Shown here: positions 59,541-64,000 of the stretch, piece after piece | Layout of the letters: each line of letters opens with the position of its first letter | How positions within the stretch are numbered: the stretch's first letter is position 1 | Assembly: GCA_016165875.1 (NCBI GenBank) | Contig: JABBOT010000001.1 | Coordinates: 37,813,011-37,877,010, forward strand | Source of the DNA: Acanthopleura granulata | Taxonomy: Eukaryota > Mollusca > Polyplacophora > Chitonida > Chitonidae | DNA length: 64,000 nt | Direction: 5' to 3' | The notes under the pieces: generated by a model | What the model was told of the DNA's origin: nothing | Databases searched by the model: none | The model's input: the letters and a program-made list of their open reading frames with translations, nothing else | Translations under genes and position numbers: made by a program

Positions 59541-60554
59541 ATGTGTTGCAAGAGGAGAGGAAAATGATAAACAAAAGGCTTGTTTTGCTCTCAGGCAGCG
59601 ATAGGCGTTACACAAGATCAAACAAAGAAACACGAAGACACCAGACTAAGTTCAATACATATATTTGAACACAATAAACAAACAGTACAACCAACAATTA
59701 TGTACAGAAGAATACCCATAAGAATAGTTTCTTATGGGTGTTAGCGTCCCAAGTCCGGAAGGGCTATTCCTGCTTCCAAAGGCAAGTCAGTCCACGTAAA
59801 TATAGAATCCACAGTTCTTAGGAATTCTCGAACTGAAGGATGACAGGTTCTGTGGTGATGAGCAGCAGAGGGTCCCGTACGCCGTCGATGGTAGATATCC
59901 AACTCCCCGGCAAGGTGCAAGTTTCTTGGGCAGACGGGTTGACAATAGCGTCCGTAATGCCGAGCTGGCGATATATGTTTCACTCCTCGAAAATATACAC
60001 AAAGTCACTTTCAGGGTAAACTCGGATGAAGTGTACGTAATCGCACAAAGAGACAATTAACAATACAAGCTCCAAATGAGCGTCTCACACCAAATAGCAA
60101 GTGGCGAAACACAAGCTCACAAAGTGCTACGTACCGAAAAAATGGAGTACAAAATGACAAAATTGTCGAAAGGCGTGTAAGCCAATATCTCTGCAATCCC
60201 ACAAAAATCCCTCTAAGTAGACAAGAACAACCATGACTTGATTGGAGACAAGTAACAGGACTGTTCTCAAAGTGGACGTACATAAATGACTGAGAGCTTT
60301 ACAACTTCGTCTCTCATATTTATAGCCCAACGTGAAAAAAATTCTGGATGGTCAGTCCGTAAACATGTTTACAATATGGGTAGATCTTTCCAGAATGTAC
60401 GCTTCATGCACAATGACACGAAACTGACGCAGCAGCCTCGAGAACACGCGACTGAATTCCAGTGCAGGCTGTCACGTACAAAGAGAATAAAATATAGGTA
60501 TAACAAACAACAACAAAACAGTGCTATATCTTAAGGACGAGGCTCGTAACATGT
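59541..60554 (-). mobile_element. LTR-like insertion (about 1.0 kb) with 4-bp ATGT flanks
   Basis: The element (59545-60550) reads GTTGCAAGAGG at the left and complement GTTACGAGCC at the right. Taking one more base each side gives TGTT...AACA, the usual LTR ends. ATGT flanks it on both sides (59541-59544, 60551-60554). Module C at 62301 has the uninterrupted TAATGTATGCACAA target. On the minus strand a TATA box CTATAAATA (60317-60325) lies about 230 bp from the 5' end. No gag/pol sequence is nearby, so a solo LTR is the simplest reading, though a non-autonomous DNA element is possible. A diverged relative lies at 45253-45975. Confidence 0.65.
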
Positions 60555-60562
60555 ATGCACAA

Positions 60563-60795
60563 CTCTCTAAAAACTACTGTGTACCAATAGCACACATTTT
60601 ATTGTGGCAAAATTGCACATCCACATATTTTTTGTGTGCCAGCGGTACAACATTTGCGTAATCGCAATACACATTTTGCGTAATTTATGTAATAACTCCC
60701 CAATCAATTGTGCATCAGTGATACTCAATTTATGTACCACTGATACACATCCATTTTGGATGTGCAAATTTGAACACAGTTGTTTTTACAGAGAG
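60563..60795. mobile_element. MITE-like element with imperfect inverted ends (233 bp)
   Basis: The left end CTCTCTAAAAACTACTGTG pairs with the complement of the right end (CTCTCTGTAAAAACAACTGTG). Inward, TTGCACATCCACAT on the left is matched by TTGCACATCC on the complement of the right. It sits 8 bp beyond the LTR-like element inside module C. No coding capacity; target duplication unclear. Confidence 0.6.
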
Positions 60796-63039
60796 CATAA
60801 TAAAAATGTGGAAATGCATCTGTACATAGTCTTTTGGTGCCCTCAGTTACATTTCGCATGCATGCGGTCACCCATCAAAAGACTAGTATACATTTGGAGA
60901 TGTTCAACGTCTGTTCTGCTTGGACGTTCAACATCAGACATAACTGAATGTACAGAACAAAGAGATATGTACACCTAATCATGTATGGCCGGATATCTTT
61001 ACTTGATCAGACACAGTGCCCTTCAGTTCGTCCTCTGATTAAATAATGGAAGTTTTCAGCGTAAACCAGTAAACAATGCCCGATGTGTTCAATGAGATTT
61101 GTTGCGGAGGTGACGTGGTATAGGTAACTGTAGAGGGCCCCATTAGTCTCCATCCATTTCATATGTGTACAAATCCCTGTAGGGGAAAGGTTAGAATCAA
61201 TTGGGGATTAAAGAATCGGTTACGCCATAATGGCCCATTGGCTCTTACACAGATCTTGGTATTTGGTGGCCTGTGGCTTTGCAGCTTCCGAACGAGCGTT
61301 CCTTAGCTCATCGAGTAATATTTTGAGGGAAAAAAGCAGCTACAAAACTTCACAATCGTATTTTTGGAAACAGGAAACATGGCCAGAAATTTGCCTTCGT
61401 CTAATCATACGTTTTATGCTCATGGATGCCTTAAATGAATTTGGCTTCAGATGAAATTTGTCAGCTAATGAACGGGAATTTACATTGTAGGTTTTCCCCT
61501 GGCTGTCTACACAGAACACTTGAACCCTCTGCATATAAACTATTTCCAAATCTCCAGGCCGTTTTAGGGTGCTTATTACATAAAAGTGTCCATATGCATA
61601 CATGCGTAGGTTACAAATCGAAGAAATTGGAAATATATATGCATATAGCTTTAGATTAGCTGTACACGAATCACAGTAGCATTTCAGTAGCCTGGTACGT
61701 GTAAAATCATAACCGCCATATTCCACTATTTCCTTTCCCATCTCCTTCCACGATGGCATTAACACAATATGTTGGTGGTCTTCGGAATCAAGCCCAGACT
61801 GCGTTTAGACAATATGTATTCTGTTCACCGAGGCTTTGGTGATTAAACTTCGTTCTGAAACGATTCCTTTGTGGACAGTCTGGTGAATTGAAGGTTAAGC
61901 CCAGGTAGAGTCCGCTGTAGGCTATGACAGCTCTGACATCGTGTTGCGACATTCCATTTCAATGGCCTAAATACTTGTAACTCTGACAAACAACGTCAAA
62001 TACCTCGTGTTATGAGGTGTCCAGCCGGTGTCCAAGTGACACTCCGGTATACCTGATATACTGAATGGTTTAAAAGGTAACCAAGGTCTTTACACGACGC
62101 CGACCTAATTACCTTCATTAAGACAGCAACATAAATAGCTAGAATAAAAAAGTAACTGAGGCAAACTTACCAGAGGTCACGTTTCACTGGTTACATGTAA
62201 CATTTGCCAGCTATCACTCTGTCGTTGCTGCCACCTCTGGTTTGACTCTCTATGTTGTTCATACCCGTAACTTCAACGGTGATGCAAAGAAATTTCCATT
62301 TAATGTATGCACAACTTAACAAAACCTGTATACTAGTATATGTATATGTATGCATAATCTTTTGGTGCCTTCAGTTATATTTCGCACGCATGAGCTCAAC
62401 CATGAAGAAACCAATATACATGTACCTTTAATTGCAGCTCTTCAACGTCTGATACGCCTGGGCGTTCAACAACAGAAATGACAGAATCTACAGACATATG
62501 AGCATGTGATCTTATATTGCCGGGTATCTACACTTGATCACACACATAACAGTATGTGCTCTTGAGTTTGTCCTCAGCAATAACGGTTGTCAGGTGAGCC
62601 AGTTAACACTGCCCAGTAGGTTCAGTGAGACTTGGTGTGGAGGTAGCGTAGTATAGTGGACTGTAGAAGGCCTCATCAGCTCAAAGCATCGCATCTCCCA
62701 TCCATGTTATACGGGTACACATCCCAGTGCACGAAAGGTTCGTATCAATTCGAGGCTTAAAACACCAGCTTTTTTCTCGCAGAGTAAAGAATCGGTCACG
62801 GTGTAATGACCCACCGGCTCTTCCATGGAACTAGAGGCTCTTGGCAATTTGGAACCTGTGCTTTCACAGCTTCCGAGCAGGAGGTCTTCAACTCGCCATG
62901 TAATAATTTGAGACAAAGTGGTGAAAGAAAAAAAAAAGCAAAGAATCACACTCGTGTTTTTTGAAACAGAAAACATGGCCAGAAGCTTGCGTTTGTCCAA
63001 TCAAACGTTTCAGGCAAAGGGATGTTTTAGAAACGTGTA

Positions 63040-63165
63040 TAAACAATGGTCAAGCAACCCACGTGAAATATAAACGATGGCCAAGTACTTGCGTGTGCCA
63101 GGTATCAAAAATGCCATGTACCATTTCTCACATACAAATAATGGCTGAATACTTCAGATTTAAAC
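63040..63165 (+). repeat. ~32-bp minisatellite, copy 3
   Basis: Four units such as TATAAACAATGGTCAAGCA, TATAAACGATGGCCAAGTAC and ACAAATAATGGCTGAATAC, followed by the same ATTATGGACAT junction as at 52345. Confidence 0.65.
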
Positions 63166-64000
63166 ATATATATGTAAGTAATTATGGACATAAAATTTGT
63201 TCTAAAGTGACAAAACGGAAAAAACAACAACAAAGAATCAGAGTCCTATTTTGGTCAGGGGAGGGGGGGGGAACCGAAGATGGGATCAAATGTTTCATAC
63301 TCATAGATGCCTTACGTGAACCTAGCTTTAAATGAACTTTGTCAGCAAATAAACTGGAATCTTCATTGTTTTCGTCTGGCTGTCTATACAGAACCGTCTA
63401 TAAATGCAATAGACTATTCCCATATCTTCTGGCTGTTTTACTGTTCACATTTCACACGTATGTCTGTATGCACGCATTTGCAGCTTACACACCTCTTATA
63501 TGTATATATGACATTTGCCGGCTATCGAACTGTCATCGCTGTTTTGATTTTACTCTTTATGCTGTAGTGTTAAATACCCATTAGTTTAAGGGTGATGTAA
63601 AGAAATGCCCATTTGATGCATACATTATATGACAAATCCTATGCATATATTTGTAATCTTTTAGTTCCTTAGGTTAGGCTTCGCACGCTTAAGCTCAACC
63701 AGCAAGAGACCAATGTACGTTTGGAGGTGTCCAACGTCTGTTATAGGTAGACGTTCAGCATTAGGCATATAATTGAATCCACAGCACGTGAGAGACGGCC
63801 ACATGATCATATATAGCCGGATAAGTGCACTTCAATTTGTAATCCAAGTCTAGCAATAAAGGGTTTGACAGTGATCTAGCTAACATTGTCTTTTTACAGG
63901 TACAATGAGATTTGTCACGGAGAGGGTCTTATACACGGTAGCCTGTTAAAGCCATCTGTAGAGCATCTTCAGCTCAAAGCATAACATCTCTTTATACGAG

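Larger units (their letters stand above)
52080..64000 (+). repeat. Array B: tandem modules of about 2-2.6 kb, continuing past the window
   Basis: Two alternating modules recur. Module B (GCTCTTACACAGAACTGG, TTTTGCAGCTTCCGA, AACAACAAAGAATCACACTC, CGTCTAATCAAACGTTTCAT, GATGCCTTACATGAA) occurs near 53570, 54405, 55490, 58190, 58965, 61205, 62770 and 63240. Module C (CTTTTGGTGCCTTCAGTTA, CATTTGTCAGCTATCAC) occurs near 54980, 57190, 59470, 60820, 62170 and 63490. A longer repeat links 52200-53200 with 57410-58150 and 63040-63200. Reading frames are not conserved between modules. Confidence 0.8.

Noticed and set aside
61340..61765. 141-codon minus-strand frame in Array B
   Set aside because: Related modules near 53570-53900 and 55680-56000 do not keep the frame.

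Overview
This window looks like gene-poor nuclear DNA from a lophotrochozoan animal, most probably a mollusc. The evidence is AT-rich sequence with no operon-like gene packing, many copies of a tRNA-headed SINE whose central part and TAAA-type tail resemble the Meta/V-type SINEs known from molluscs, decayed non-LTR retrotransposons, MITE-like and LTR-like insertions, and one intronless linker-histone gene with the metazoan histone 3' stem-loop. Family names for the repeats come from recognition by eye, not from a search.

Layout. (1) 1-9.3 kb is single-copy-looking DNA with scattered SINE and LINE fragments. It holds the only convincing protein gene, a 188-residue histone H1 / protamine-like protein on the minus strand (5104-5670) with its histone 3'-end signals. 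(2) About 9.4-50.4 kb is a diverged tandem segmental duplication, called Array A here. A long unit (9.4-23.9 kb) recurs in the same order and orientation at 25.2-36.8 kb. Shortened versions follow at 23.9-25.2, 37.2-41.1 and 41.15-45.1 kb, and the modules at 21.05-23.9 kb recur at 47.3-50.4 kb. Typical identity looks like 75-85 percent by eye, with islands of 90-98 percent. Insertions carried by one copy but not another (a LINE fragment, a MITE, two SINEs) give a relative chronology. (3) 50.4-52.1 kb looks unique. (4) 52.1-64 kb is a second tandem array (Array B) of roughly 2-2.6 kb modules inside a longer repeat of about 5-6 kb. It runs off the right edge and is interrupted by a 1.0 kb LTR-like insertion and a MITE.

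No multi-exon gene, tRNA, rRNA or CRISPR was found. The open reading frames in the arrays are short. Where two copies could be compared, the differences are not biased to silent positions, so I treat the arrays as non-coding. The best candidates for something functional are a roughly 300 bp block about 98 percent identical between two array copies whose flanks have diverged by about 20 percent, and short TAAT-rich or palindromic blocks kept in four copies.
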